Positions 41,539 through 49,435 of a stretch of DNA of 64,000 bases are shown piece after piece (the first letter of the stretch is position 1; each line of letters starts with the position of its first letter). The translations under genes were made by a program, and so were the position numbers. The DNA comes from JBMHDN01 sp049889355. GTDB taxonomy: Bacteria; Pseudomonadota; Alphaproteobacteria; Puniceispirillales; Puniceispirillaceae. Where the stretch lies: contig JBMHDN010000029.1 in assembly GCA_049889355.1 (NCBI GenBank), forward strand, positions 1 to 64,000. The letters are read 5' to 3'. Under the pieces are notes generated by a model. That model ran no database searches. It had not been told where the DNA came from and saw only the letters and a list, made by a program, of their open reading frames with translations.

Positions 41539-42573
41539 ATGGGGTATCGTGTTGCTGTTGTTGGGGCCACTGGTGCAGTTGGCCGTGAAATGCTTCAAAC
41601 TCTGGCTGAGCGCCAATTTCCAGCTGATGAGGTCTATGCCGTGGCCAGTGCTAAATCAGCCGGGCGTGAGGTATCTTATGGCGAGGATATAACACTTACC
41701 ATTGAAGCGCTGGATAGCTTTGATTTTGGCAAAGCTGACATCGCGTTGTTCTCAGCTGGTGGTGATATTTCAAAAGAATATGGGCCAAAGGCCGGAGATG
41801 CAGGCTGTATTGTCATTGATAACAGCTCAGCTTGGCGGATGGCAGATGATGTGCCGCTGATTGTCCCTGAAGTGAATCCTGAGACCGTGCATGCGGCGCT
41901 GACCAGCAATGGCGGGCGCAATATTATTGCCAACCCAAATTGTTCAACAGCCCAGCTGGTCGTCGCGCTCAAGCCGTTGCATGATGCGTTTGGGATTCGC
42001 CGGGTGGTGGTCTCTACCTATCAGGCCACCTCTGGTGCAGGGGCTGCTGGCATGGATGAGCTATTTCATCAGACAAAGGGCATTTTTGTGAATGATGAGG
42101 TCAAGCCTGAAAAATTCACCAAGCAAATCGCCTTTAATGCGATCCCACATATTGATGTCTTTATGGATGATGGCTTCACCAAAGAAGAATGGAAGATGAC
42201 AGCCGAGACCAAGAAAATTCTGGATCCGGCGATTGAATTGGTGGCGCATTGTGTGCGCATCCCTGTCTTTATCGGCCATTCAGAAGCTGTCTTCATTGAA
42301 ACAGACAAGCCAATGGATGAAAAAGAAGCGCGTAATTTGCTGCGTGATGCCCCTGGGGTGAGCGTTATTGATTACCGCCAGAATGAGGGCTATGTGACGC
42401 CTGTTGAAGCCGCCGGCGAAGATGCAGTTTATATCAGCCGTCTGCGCAAAGACCCGTCTGTGCCAAATGGCCTTGTTTTTTGGTGTGTATCGGACAATTT
42501 GCGCAAAGGGGCTGCACTGAACTCCGTTCAAATCGCTGAATTGGTCGCTGAACATAAGCTGATGGGACGCTAG
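41539..42573 (+). CDS. asd: Aspartate-semialdehyde dehydrogenase
   Basis: NADPH-dependent reduction of aspartyl phosphate, the branch point to lysine/DAP, threonine and methionine. The 344-residue product has VAVVGATGAVGREML (nucleotide site), FSAGGDISKEYGP, DNSSAWRM, the nucleophile Cys135 in NPNCSTAQLV, VSTYQATSGAGAAGMDEL, and HCVRIPVFIGHSEAV with the catalytic histidine region. This is the Gram-positive/archaeal-like class typical of Alphaproteobacteria. It sits 116 bp after leuB with two hairpins between. Its stop overlaps that of pdxY by 3-4 nt, tail to tail. Confidence 0.97.
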   Translation: MGYRVAVVGATGAVGREMLQTLAERQFPADEVYAVASAKSAGREVSYGEDITLTIEALDSFDFGKADIALFSAGGDISKEYGPKAGDAGCIVIDNSSAWRMADDVPLIVPEVNPETVHAALTSNGGRNIIANPNCSTAQLVVALKPLHDAFGIRRVVVSTYQATSGAGAAGMDELFHQTKGIFVNDEVKPEKFTKQIAFNAIPHIDVFMDDGFTKEEWKMTAETKKILDPAIELVAHCVRIPVFIGHSEAVFIETDKPMDEKEARNLLRDAPGVSVIDYRQNEGYVTPVEAAGEDAVYISRLRKDPSVPNGLVFWCVSDNLRKGAALNSVQIAELVAEHKLMGR

Positions 42574-43427
42574 GCGTTTAAAGCAGCTGTGACATCCTGA
42601 AAATTGAAAAGCGGCAGGCTGCGCGGGTCTGTCGCTTTTTTGATCAGATATTGTGTGGCTTTGCTGGCCTGGGCGGCGGCGGCATCACTTTCTGTCCCGC
42701 TCAGATATAAGGCTAAAAACAGCGCAGCCAGCGCATCTCCTGCCCCAGAGACACCGCTATCGCGCTTGTCATAGGTGAACAGATAGGCGCTATCTGGCGT
42801 GACCAGCACATCAGCACTATGATCACCCTCAACACAGCCTGTCACAAAACAAAAGCTCGGCCCGTGTTTCAGGAGAAGGCGTGCGCCGTCCATCACCTTA
42901 TCGAGTGAATCGCAAGGCTGGCCTGTCAGAACCGATAATTCAAACTGATTCGGGGTGAGGATATCTGCCAGCGGAACAAGATCATTACGCATTATTTGCG
43001 CAATATCAGGGTCCACATAAAAACGGGCATCATCACCCAATACCGGGTCCAGCAGGTAAAGCGGTGTGACGGAATGCCGCTGTTCGGACTGGGCTTTGAT
43101 GTCGGCTATTTTTCTGGCCAGCATCTCAGCCTGATCAGTACTGGCCAGATAGCCAGAATGGATAGCACCAAGCAGGCCAAGACCATCATCTTGCACCATC
43201 AGGCGCATGTAATCATCAATGATGTCTGCCAAATCATCTGCTTGTTGAGAGATGCAGCTTTGGCTGCCAAATCCTGGGTGAGCGGCCATATGCACGCTAT
43301 CCAGACGCAAAAACCGATGACCCAGCGCAGGATAAATTAGCGCCGCCACCGCATTGCCAACTGCCCCGTGCAGAACCGCAGACTGAACAGATAAAACAGA
43401 TGAATGGTCAGATGATATGAATGACAA
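42570..43427 (-). CDS. pdxY: Pyridoxal kinase
   Basis: Ribokinase-fold enzyme that phosphorylates pyridoxal for PLP salvage. The roughly 285-residue product has VLSVQSAVLHGAVGNAVAAL, the DPVLGDDARFYVD loop, LVPLADILTPNQFELSVLTG and the anion-hole SGAGDALAALFLA, where the usual GTGD is GAGD. Start choice is open: TTG at 43427 has GAGG nine bases upstream, while GTG at 43442 (five codons earlier) has no site; I prefer the TTG. It is read toward asd, and the two stop codons overlap. PdxK/ThiD relatives are possible, but the motif order favours PdxY. Confidence 0.86.
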   Translation of the reverse strand: MSFISSDHSSVLSVQSAVLHGAVGNAVAALIYPALGHRFLRLDSVHMAAHPGFGSQSCISQQADDLADIIDDYMRLMVQDDGLGLLGAIHSGYLASTDQAEMLARKIADIKAQSEQRHSVTPLYLLDPVLGDDARFYVDPDIAQIMRNDLVPLADILTPNQFELSVLTGQPCDSLDKVMDGARLLLKHGPSFCFVTGCVEGDHSADVLVTPDSAYLFTYDKRDSGVSGAGDALAALFLALYLSGTESDAAAAQASKATQYLIKKATDPRSLPLFNFQDVTAALNA

Positions 43428-43508
43428 GGATTGTATCCTCACTGGAAAATATGTTTTTGCATATATTGCGTAAAATGCGCTTAAAGCGAAGCTTTCTGTT
43501 CTTTAAGA

Positions 43509-43538
43509 TTGATCTCTTTGGCTGTTTTGCCTTATACA
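43509..43538 (+). promoter_or_regulatory. Candidate promoter of the sdh-suc block
   Basis: TTGATC (43509-43514), an 18-bp spacer and TATACA (43533-43538) lie in the 155-bp divergent gap between pdxY and sdhC, 44 bp before the sdhC ATG. An ATATG/CATAT inverted repeat is also present nearer pdxY. The hexamers are good but spacing is 1 bp longer than ideal. Confidence 0.42.
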
Positions 43539-43582
43539 TAGCGCAATTTTCTATATTCTAAAATCAGAAGAGTATTAGTCTC

Positions 43583-43963
43583 ATGGCACGGCCACGTCCT
43601 TTATCACCGCATCTTGGCATTTGGCGCTTTCAGCTGCCGGCCCTGATGTCGATTTCGCATCGCGCTACCGGCGTTATTCTCTCAACAGGGACAGTGTTAT
43701 TGACGGTCTGGTTATTGGCATTGGCCAGCGGAGCTGAGGCTTTTGCCCTAGCACAGATGGTGATTACACACCCGCTCGGCCAGCTGGTGATGTTTGGCTA
43801 TTCAGTGGTGCTGTTTTACCATGGCTGTAATGGTATCCGCCATTTGAACTGGGATTTGGGCCGCGGTCTGGATATTCCAGATGTGTATCGTTCAGGTCAA
43901 ATGGTGTTGCTTGCTGCGGTTGTGCTGACCGCGCTCTTCTGGCTTGGTCTTTATCTGCTATAG
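43583..43963 (+). CDS. sdhC: Succinate dehydrogenase cytochrome b556 subunit
   Basis: Membrane anchor of complex II that helps bind haem b and ubiquinone. The 126-residue protein has RPLSPHLGIWRF, the quinone-site SISHRATGVILS, three hydrophobic helices (about residues 25-48, 60-82 and 100-125) and the haem-ligand helix with YHGCNGIRHLNWD. It is the first gene of the block running to lpdA. No strong ribosome site is seen beyond GAGTATTAG. Confidence 0.95.
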   Translation: MARPRPLSPHLGIWRFQLPALMSISHRATGVILSTGTVLLTVWLLALASGAEAFALAQMVITHPLGQLVMFGYSVVLFYHGCNGIRHLNWDLGRGLDIPDVYRSGQMVLLAAVVLTALFWLGLYLL

Positions 43964-43987
43964 CGCCGTTTTCGGGGGAACAGAGAC

Positions 43988-44377
43988 ATGTCTGAAAAAC
44001 GTGAAACCATGCAAACCCCGCTGGCCCGTGCCCGGGGTCTGGGATCAGCTAAATCAGGTTTGCATCATTGGTGGCATCAGCGGCTGACAGCCGCGGCTAT
44101 GGTGGTGCTGATTGCCTATGCCATCTGGTTGGTGGCTAGCCTGTCTGGTGCAGATTACGCTGCGGCGGTCGGTCTGATAAGCCAGCCTTGGCATGCCAGC
44201 ATGTTATTATTGCTGGTCTTAACTGGTTTTTATCATGCAGCCCTTGGCCTGCAGGTCGTTATTGAAGATTATATCGGCAATGAAAAGGCCAGGATGTTTA
44301 CCATTCTTCTGGTGAAGGCTGGCCTTATGGTTTTGGCTGTGATGGCTGTGTTTTCCACCCTGCGGATTGCCCTCTAG
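43988..44377 (+). CDS. sdhD: Succinate dehydrogenase membrane anchor subunit
   Basis: Second complex II anchor. The 129-residue product has the alphaproteobacterial start TPLARARGLGSAKSG, HHWWHQRLTAAAMV, three membrane helices and the haem-side FYHAALGLQVVIEDYI. GGGGAA lies upstream of the ATG. The 103 bp before sdhA contain only a GTGATCAC palindrome and the sdhA ribosome site. Confidence 0.94.
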   Translation: MSEKRETMQTPLARARGLGSAKSGLHHWWHQRLTAAAMVVLIAYAIWLVASLSGADYAAAVGLISQPWHASMLLLLVLTGFYHAALGLQVVIEDYIGNEKARMFTILLVKAGLMVLAVMAVFSTLRIAL

Positions 44378-44480
44378 GCTGGCATGCGCAAAAATCTAAC
44401 TGTGAATATGTGCTGGTGATCACATCAGCTGTCTGAAAAACGGACCGGCAAGATAATCGCTTGATGCGGCGGAGTAAAAA

Positions 44481-46271
44481 ATGAGTGCGTATGAAATTAC
44501 CGATCATCATTATGATGTGGTTGTTGTGGGTGCCGGTGGTGCTGGTTTGCGTGCAACCCTTGGCATGGCGACTTCAGGCTTGAGAACAGCCTGTGTGACC
44601 AAGGTTTTTCCGACACGCTCTCACACCGTGGCTGCACAAGGCGGGATTGGCGCGGCGCTCAATAATATGGGTGAAGGCGATAATTGGCGCTTTCATATGT
44701 ATGACACGGTCAAAGGGTCAGATTGGCTGGGGGATCAAGACGCCATTGAATATATGTGCCGTAATGCGATTCCATCTGTGATTGAACTCGAACATTATGG
44801 TGTGCCATTCTCACGCACTGATGAAGGCAATATCTATCAGCGCCCATTTGGTGGCCATACCCTTGATTATGGCAAGTCGATGGCACGCCGTGCTTGTGCG
44901 GCTGCTGACCGGACAGGCCATGCTATTTTGCATACACTCTATCAGCAATGTCTGCGCCATCAGGCTGAATTCTTTGTCGAATATTATGCCATTGATTTGA
45001 TTATGGATGATAATGGCGCATGCCAGGGTATCCTTGCTCTGTCTATGGAAGATGGTTCTATTCACCGGTTCCTTGGTCAGCGCACGGTACTGGCAACAGG
45101 TGGCTATGGCCGCGTTTATTTCTCTTGCACCTCGGCCCATACATGTACAGGCGATGGCAATGCGATGGCCCTTCGTGCGGGTCTGCCGCTCCAGGATATG
45201 GAATTTGTTCAGTTCCACCCGACCGGCGTATATGGCGCGGGTGTGCTGATCACCGAAGGCGCACGTGGTGAAGGTGGTTATCTGACCAATTCAGAAGGTG
45301 AGCGTTTCATGGAACGCTATGCCCCGACCGCCAAGGATTTGGCTAGCCGCGATGTGGTGAGCCGCGCGATGACGATGGAAATTAATGAAGGGCGTGGTGT
45401 CGGTCCAAACAAAGACCATATCATGCTGCATCTGGAACATATTGATGCAGATACTTTGCATCAGCGCCTGCCAGGCATCACTGAAACAGCCCGTATTTTC
45501 TGTGGTGTGGATGTGACGCGCGAGCCTATCCCAGTGCTGCCAACCGTGCATTATAATATGGGTGGTATTCCAACCAATTATCATGGCGAAGTGCTGGCCC
45601 CGACCAAGGATGATCCCAATAATGTAACCCAAGGTCTGATGGCCATTGGTGAGGCTGCGTGTGTATCGGTCCATGGCGCGAACCGTCTGGGTACCAACTC
45701 ATTGCTGGATATTGTGGTCTTTGGCCGGGCCGCGGCCCATCGTGCAGCCGAAGTGCTGACACCAGGGGCAACCCATGCACCGGTTTCCAAAGAATCGACA
45801 GAAAAAGCATTGGATCGCCTCGACCGTGTCCGTCATGCCAAAGGGGATACCAAAGTTGGTGAGCTGCGTTTAGATATGCAGCGCGCGATGCAAAAATATG
45901 CCGCCGTCTTCCGCTCATCCAGCTCCCTCAGTGAAGGGGTGAAAAAGATGGATGATATCGCTGGCGGGCTGGGTGATATGGGCATTCAGGATCGCTCACT
46001 GATCTGGAACACAGATTTGGTGGAAGCGCTTGAGCTGGAAAATCTGATGAGTCAGGCGCTGGTGACCATCCGGTCAGCTGATCAGCGCAAAGAATCACGC
46101 GGTGCACATGCACATGAAGATTTTACCGAGCGTGATGATGAAAACTGGATGAAGCATACGGTGATGTGGCTGGATGAGAAAAACAAATCCACCACCGATT
46201 ATCGCGCTGTGACCATGAGCACATTGACCAACGAGGTTGAGCCTATCCCACCTGTGGCCCGCGTTTACTAA
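44481..46271 (+). CDS. sdhA: Succinate dehydrogenase flavoprotein subunit
   Basis: Oxidises succinate to fumarate with covalently bound FAD, on the cytoplasmic face of complex II. The 596-residue protein has VVVVGAGGAGLRATLGM, the flavinylated His48 in FPTRSHTVAAQGG, QFHPTGVYGAGVLITEGARG, the catalytic arginine region DLASRDVVSRAM, and HYNMGGIPTN. CGGAG precedes the ATG by a few bases. It sits between the anchors and sdhB in standard order. Confidence 0.98.
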   Translation: MSAYEITDHHYDVVVVGAGGAGLRATLGMATSGLRTACVTKVFPTRSHTVAAQGGIGAALNNMGEGDNWRFHMYDTVKGSDWLGDQDAIEYMCRNAIPSVIELEHYGVPFSRTDEGNIYQRPFGGHTLDYGKSMARRACAAADRTGHAILHTLYQQCLRHQAEFFVEYYAIDLIMDDNGACQGILALSMEDGSIHRFLGQRTVLATGGYGRVYFSCTSAHTCTGDGNAMALRAGLPLQDMEFVQFHPTGVYGAGVLITEGARGEGGYLTNSEGERFMERYAPTAKDLASRDVVSRAMTMEINEGRGVGPNKDHIMLHLEHIDADTLHQRLPGITETARIFCGVDVTREPIPVLPTVHYNMGGIPTNYHGEVLAPTKDDPNNVTQGLMAIGEAACVSVHGANRLGTNSLLDIVVFGRAAAHRAAEVLTPGATHAPVSKESTEKALDRLDRVRHAKGDTKVGELRLDMQRAMQKYAAVFRSSSSLSEGVKKMDDIAGGLGDMGIQDRSLIWNTDLVEALELENLMSQALVTIRSADQRKESRGAHAHEDFTERDDENWMKHTVMWLDEKNKSTTDYRAVTMSTLTNEVEPIPPVARVY

Positions 46272-46332
46272 GCGTTAAGCTGGCGAAACGCCGAACAGAT
46301 CGGACAGGACAGAAAAGAAAAGGATCGATAAA

Positions 46333-47115
46333 ATGGCTGAGTTTTCATTACCTGCCAATTCGAAGGTGCAAAAAGGGACTCATTATCCGGCAGAAGAAGG
46401 GGCCACCAATACCAAGGTGTTCTCTATCTATCGTTGGTCTCCAGATGATGATGATAACCCACGCTTGGATACTTTTGAGATCGATCTGGACCAATGTGGT
46501 CCAATGGTATTGGACGCGCTGATTAAAATTAAAAATGAAGTGGATTCCAGCCTGACCTTCCGCCGTTCCTGCCGCGAGGGTATCTGTGGGTCTTGTTCGA
46601 TGAATATTGACGGCACGAATACGCTGGCCTGTCTGAAATCCATTGATGATGTGAAAGGCGAGGTCAATATCTATCCGCTGCCGCATATGCCAGTGGTCAA
46701 GGATTTGGTGCCAGACTTAACACATGCCTATGCTCAGCTGACCTCTATTCAGCCTTGGCTGAAATCAGAATCACCTGCGCCGGTTGAAGAAGAGCGCAAG
46801 CAGAGCCCAGAAGAACGCGCTGAGCTCGATGGTTTGTGGGAATGTGTGCTGTGCTTTAGCTGTACCACCTCTTGCCCGAGCTATTGGTGGAATGGCGATC
46901 GCTATCTGGGCCCAGCTGTGCTGTTGCAGGCCTATCGCTGGATCGCTGATAGCCGCGATGACCATACAGGCGAGCGTCTGGATGCGCTGGAAGATCCATT
47001 CCGTCTCTATCGCTGTCATACCATCATGAATTGTGCCAATACCTGTCCGAAGGGTCTGAACCCGGGCAAGGCGATTGCCAATATCAAAACCAAGATGCTG
47101 GAGCGTCAAGGCTGA
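46333..47115 (+). CDS. sdhB: Succinate dehydrogenase iron-sulfur subunit
   Basis: Carries electrons from FAD to quinone through three clusters. The 260-residue product has the [2Fe-2S] ligands Cys80, Cys85, Cys88 and Cys100 (RRSCREGICGSCSMN, then LACLKS), and the ferredoxin-like part with CVLCFSCTTSCPSYWWNGD and CHTIMNCANTCPKGLNP for the [4Fe-4S] and [3Fe-4S] clusters. It is followed after only 6 bp by zapE, whose start is therefore close to the sdhB stop. Confidence 0.98.
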   Translation: MAEFSLPANSKVQKGTHYPAEEGATNTKVFSIYRWSPDDDDNPRLDTFEIDLDQCGPMVLDALIKIKNEVDSSLTFRRSCREGICGSCSMNIDGTNTLACLKSIDDVKGEVNIYPLPHMPVVKDLVPDLTHAYAQLTSIQPWLKSESPAPVEEERKQSPEERAELDGLWECVLCFSCTTSCPSYWWNGDRYLGPAVLLQAYRWIADSRDDHTGERLDALEDPFRLYRCHTIMNCANTCPKGLNPGKAIANIKTKMLERQG

Positions 47116-47121
47116 TAGCTG

Positions 47122-48270
47122 ATGAGCGTTCAGCAGGCTGACACGCCACTGGCCCGTTATCAACAACGCCTCGAACAGGGGATGGCCTTCTCTGATTCAG
47201 GACAGGCAGCTGCCATCAAATGGCTCGATGACTTATTTCATCAGCTGATGGCAAGTGCTGTGCTGTCATCTGGCAGCGCGGGTGCGTTGTCCAGGCTTGC
47301 CTCTTTTTTCACCTCTGCAAAATCTGAGCATGCCACCCCGCAAGGTTATTATCTCTATGGTGGGGTCGGGCGTGGCAAAACCATGCTGATGAATTTGTTT
47401 TTCGAATGCCTGCCAAAAGAGATGGGCCAGCGTCAGCATTTTCATGATTTCATGGTCGCCGCGCATGCCGCCATTGATGAAGCGCGCAAAAATGACGCCG
47501 CAGACCCGTTTGAGGCAGCTGCCGATATCCTGATATCGAAAGGCCGAATCTTATGTTTCGATGAAATGGAAGTGCGTGATATTGCCGATGCGATGATTGT
47601 CCAGCGTTTGTTTCAGGCGTTATTTGCACGTGGGCTGGTGATGGTGGCCACCTCTAATCGGCATCCAGACCAGCTTTATTTAAACGGGCTGCATCGAGAC
47701 CGGTTCCTGCCCTTTATCCAGCTGGTTCAGGATAAATGTGTGGTGCGTGAAATTGCCCCTGGTATGGATTGGCGTGGCCGGATTCTGGCTGATCTTACAC
47801 AAGAAGGCGAGCGCGGATGGATGGTACCATGTGAAACAGCCCAAAATACACGTCTGGATGCGTTGTTTCTGGCCTTGGCAAAGAATCATCCGATTGCCCC
47901 TGAAGAGGTGGTGAGTGCAGGTCGGCATATCCGCATCCCCAAAGCGGCGCGCGATATTGCCTTTGCCGATTTCTCAGAGCTCTGTGCCCTGCCAGCCTCT
48001 GGCCAGCCGCTTGGTGCACGTGATTATCTGGTGCTTGCTGATCGCTATGCCGGGCTGGTGTTGAAAAATGTGCCAGCCATGGGTGATGCCCATCAAAATG
48101 AAGCACGGCGCTTTATGTGGCTGATTGACGCATTTTATGATCGGGGGCGTTTTTTGATAGCCAGTGCTGAGGCCGATATATCGGCCATTTATACCGGTCA
48201 TCAATGGGCGTTTGAGTTTGAGCGGACCCGCTCAAGATTAGGTGAGATGGTGCAATTTGATCGCAGTTAA
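47122..48270 (+). CDS. zapE: AFG1-like ATPase, cell division protein ZapE
   Basis: P-loop ATPase of the AFG1/ZapE family; ZapE destabilises FtsZ rings in E. coli, and the mitochondrial homologue handles respiratory-chain proteins. The 382-residue protein has the Walker A motif GYYLYGGVGRGKTMLMNLFF, RQHFHDFM, the Walker B motif ILCFDEMEVRDIADAMI, VMVATSNRHPDQLY and FIQLVQDKC. It lies 6 bp after sdhB, inside the respiratory block, an arrangement seen in other Alphaproteobacteria that fits the mitochondrial link better than a pure division role. The 157 bp to mdh may hold a separate promoter. Confidence 0.93.
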   Translation: MSVQQADTPLARYQQRLEQGMAFSDSGQAAAIKWLDDLFHQLMASAVLSSGSAGALSRLASFFTSAKSEHATPQGYYLYGGVGRGKTMLMNLFFECLPKEMGQRQHFHDFMVAAHAAIDEARKNDAADPFEAAADILISKGRILCFDEMEVRDIADAMIVQRLFQALFARGLVMVATSNRHPDQLYLNGLHRDRFLPFIQLVQDKCVVREIAPGMDWRGRILADLTQEGERGWMVPCETAQNTRLDALFLALAKNHPIAPEEVVSAGRHIRIPKAARDIAFADFSELCALPASGQPLGARDYLVLADRYAGLVLKNVPAMGDAHQNEARRFMWLIDAFYDRGRFLIASAEADISAIYTGHQWAFEFERTRSRLGEMVQFDRS

Positions 48271-48427
48271 AATATGTGATTTTTCTTTCAAAATGGCTAA
48301 AATTTTGCTAATAAACGCGCTAACTGTCGGATATGCGTCAGATTGTCGGGGGATTTTCAAACTCGGCGCTTATCCACTCCACAGACTTCAAATGAAATAA
48401 GCTGCTTTCAAGGACGAGGAATCGGAC

Positions 48428-49378
48428 ATGGCACGGAATAAAATTGCACTGATTGGTGCGGGTAATATTGGCGGTACATTGGCTCTTTTGGCTGGTTTAC
48501 GCGAATTGGGCGATATCGTTCTGTTTGATATCACAGATGGTATCCCGCAAGGCAAAGCACTCGATATTGCACAAGCAAGCCCAGTTGAAGGGTTTGATTC
48601 GATGGTACGCGGTACCAATGATTATGCAGATTTAAAAGATTCAGATGTGGTGATTGTGACCGCAGGCGTACCGCGCAAGCCAGGTATGAGCCGCGATGAT
48701 CTGGTCGGCATCAACACCAAGGTGATGCAACAGGTTGGCGCTGGCATCAAAGAAAACTGTCCGAATGCCTTTGTGATTTGTATCACCAACCCGCTTGATG
48801 CGATGGTGGGCGTGTTGCAACAAGCTTCTGGCCTGCCAGCCAATAAGGTTGTGGGTATGGCGGGTGTGCTGGATTCAGCACGTTTCCGTTATTTCCTTGC
48901 CGAAGAATTTGATGTGTCTGTTGAAGATGTTACTGCCTTTGTGCTGGGTGGTCATGGCGATACCATGGTCCCGCTGACACGCTATTCAACTGTCGCTGGT
49001 ATCCCAGTGCCTGACCTGATCAAGATGGGCTGGTCAACAGAAGAAAAAATTGCCGAGATTGTGCAGCGTACACGTGATGGCGGTGCTGAGATTGTTGGCT
49101 TGCTGAAAACAGGCTCTGCTTTTTATGCACCGGCTTCATCTGCCATTGTGATGGCAGACAGCTATCTGAAAGATAAAAAGCGTCTGCTGCCATGTGCGGC
49201 TTATGTAGATGGTGCCTATGGTCTGGACGGCATGTATGTAGGTGTGCCTGTTATCATTGGGGCCAATGGCGTGGAACGTGTGGTTGAAATTGCGATGGAT
49301 GAGGAAGAACAAGCGATGTTTGATCATTCTGTAAATGCAGTTAAAACACTCAATGAAGTTGTAGCGCGGGTTCAATAA
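48428..49378 (+). CDS. mdh: Malate dehydrogenase
   Basis: NAD-dependent oxidation of malate to oxaloacetate. The 316-residue protein is the LDH-like class typical of Alphaproteobacteria: IALIGAGNIGGTLALL, TAGVPRKPGMSRDDL (substrate loop arginine), ITNPLDAMVG, GMAGVLDSARFRYFLA and the catalytic histidine in LGGHGDTMVPLTRYS. GAGGAATCGG precedes the ATG. The stop codon is inside a terminator hairpin (49365-49392), and sucC starts only 57 bp later. Confidence 0.97.
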   Translation: MARNKIALIGAGNIGGTLALLAGLRELGDIVLFDITDGIPQGKALDIAQASPVEGFDSMVRGTNDYADLKDSDVVIVTAGVPRKPGMSRDDLVGINTKVMQQVGAGIKENCPNAFVICITNPLDAMVGVLQQASGLPANKVVGMAGVLDSARFRYFLAEEFDVSVEDVTAFVLGGHGDTMVPLTRYSTVAGIPVPDLIKMGWSTEEKIAEIVQRTRDGGAEIVGLLKTGSAFYAPASSAIVMADSYLKDKKRLLPCAAYVDGAYGLDGMYVGVPVIIGANGVERVVEIAMDEEEQAMFDHSVNAVKTLNEVVARVQ

Positions 49379-49392
49379 CCCGCGTTTTTTTT
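49365..49392 (+). terminator. Intrinsic terminator overlapping the mdh stop codon
   Basis: CGCGGGTT (49365-49372) pairs with AACCCGCG (49377-49384) around a 4-base loop, followed by eight T residues. The mdh TAA (49376-49378) is part of the hairpin. This is a textbook Rho-independent terminator placed between two genes of one pathway, so sucCDAB-lpdA must depend on read-through or on a promoter not visible in the 57-bp gap. Confidence 0.88.
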
Positions 49393-49411
49393 GAAACCGG
49401 TTTTCGGTTTC
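49393..49411 (+). repeat. Second hairpin in the sucC leader
   Basis: GAAACCG (49393-49399) pairs with CGGTTTC (49405-49411), with a 5-base loop, directly after the mdh terminator and 24 bases before the sucC ATG. It leaves the AAGGGG ribosome site free. It may stabilise the 5' end of a sucC transcript. Confidence 0.55.
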
Positions 49412-49435
49412 AGCAATGAAGGGGAATATTTTTCA

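Noticed and set aside
44411..44430. GTGATCAC palindrome between sdhD and sdhA as an operator
   Set aside because: Only 8 bp of symmetry and inside a coupled gene series; too weak to claim.
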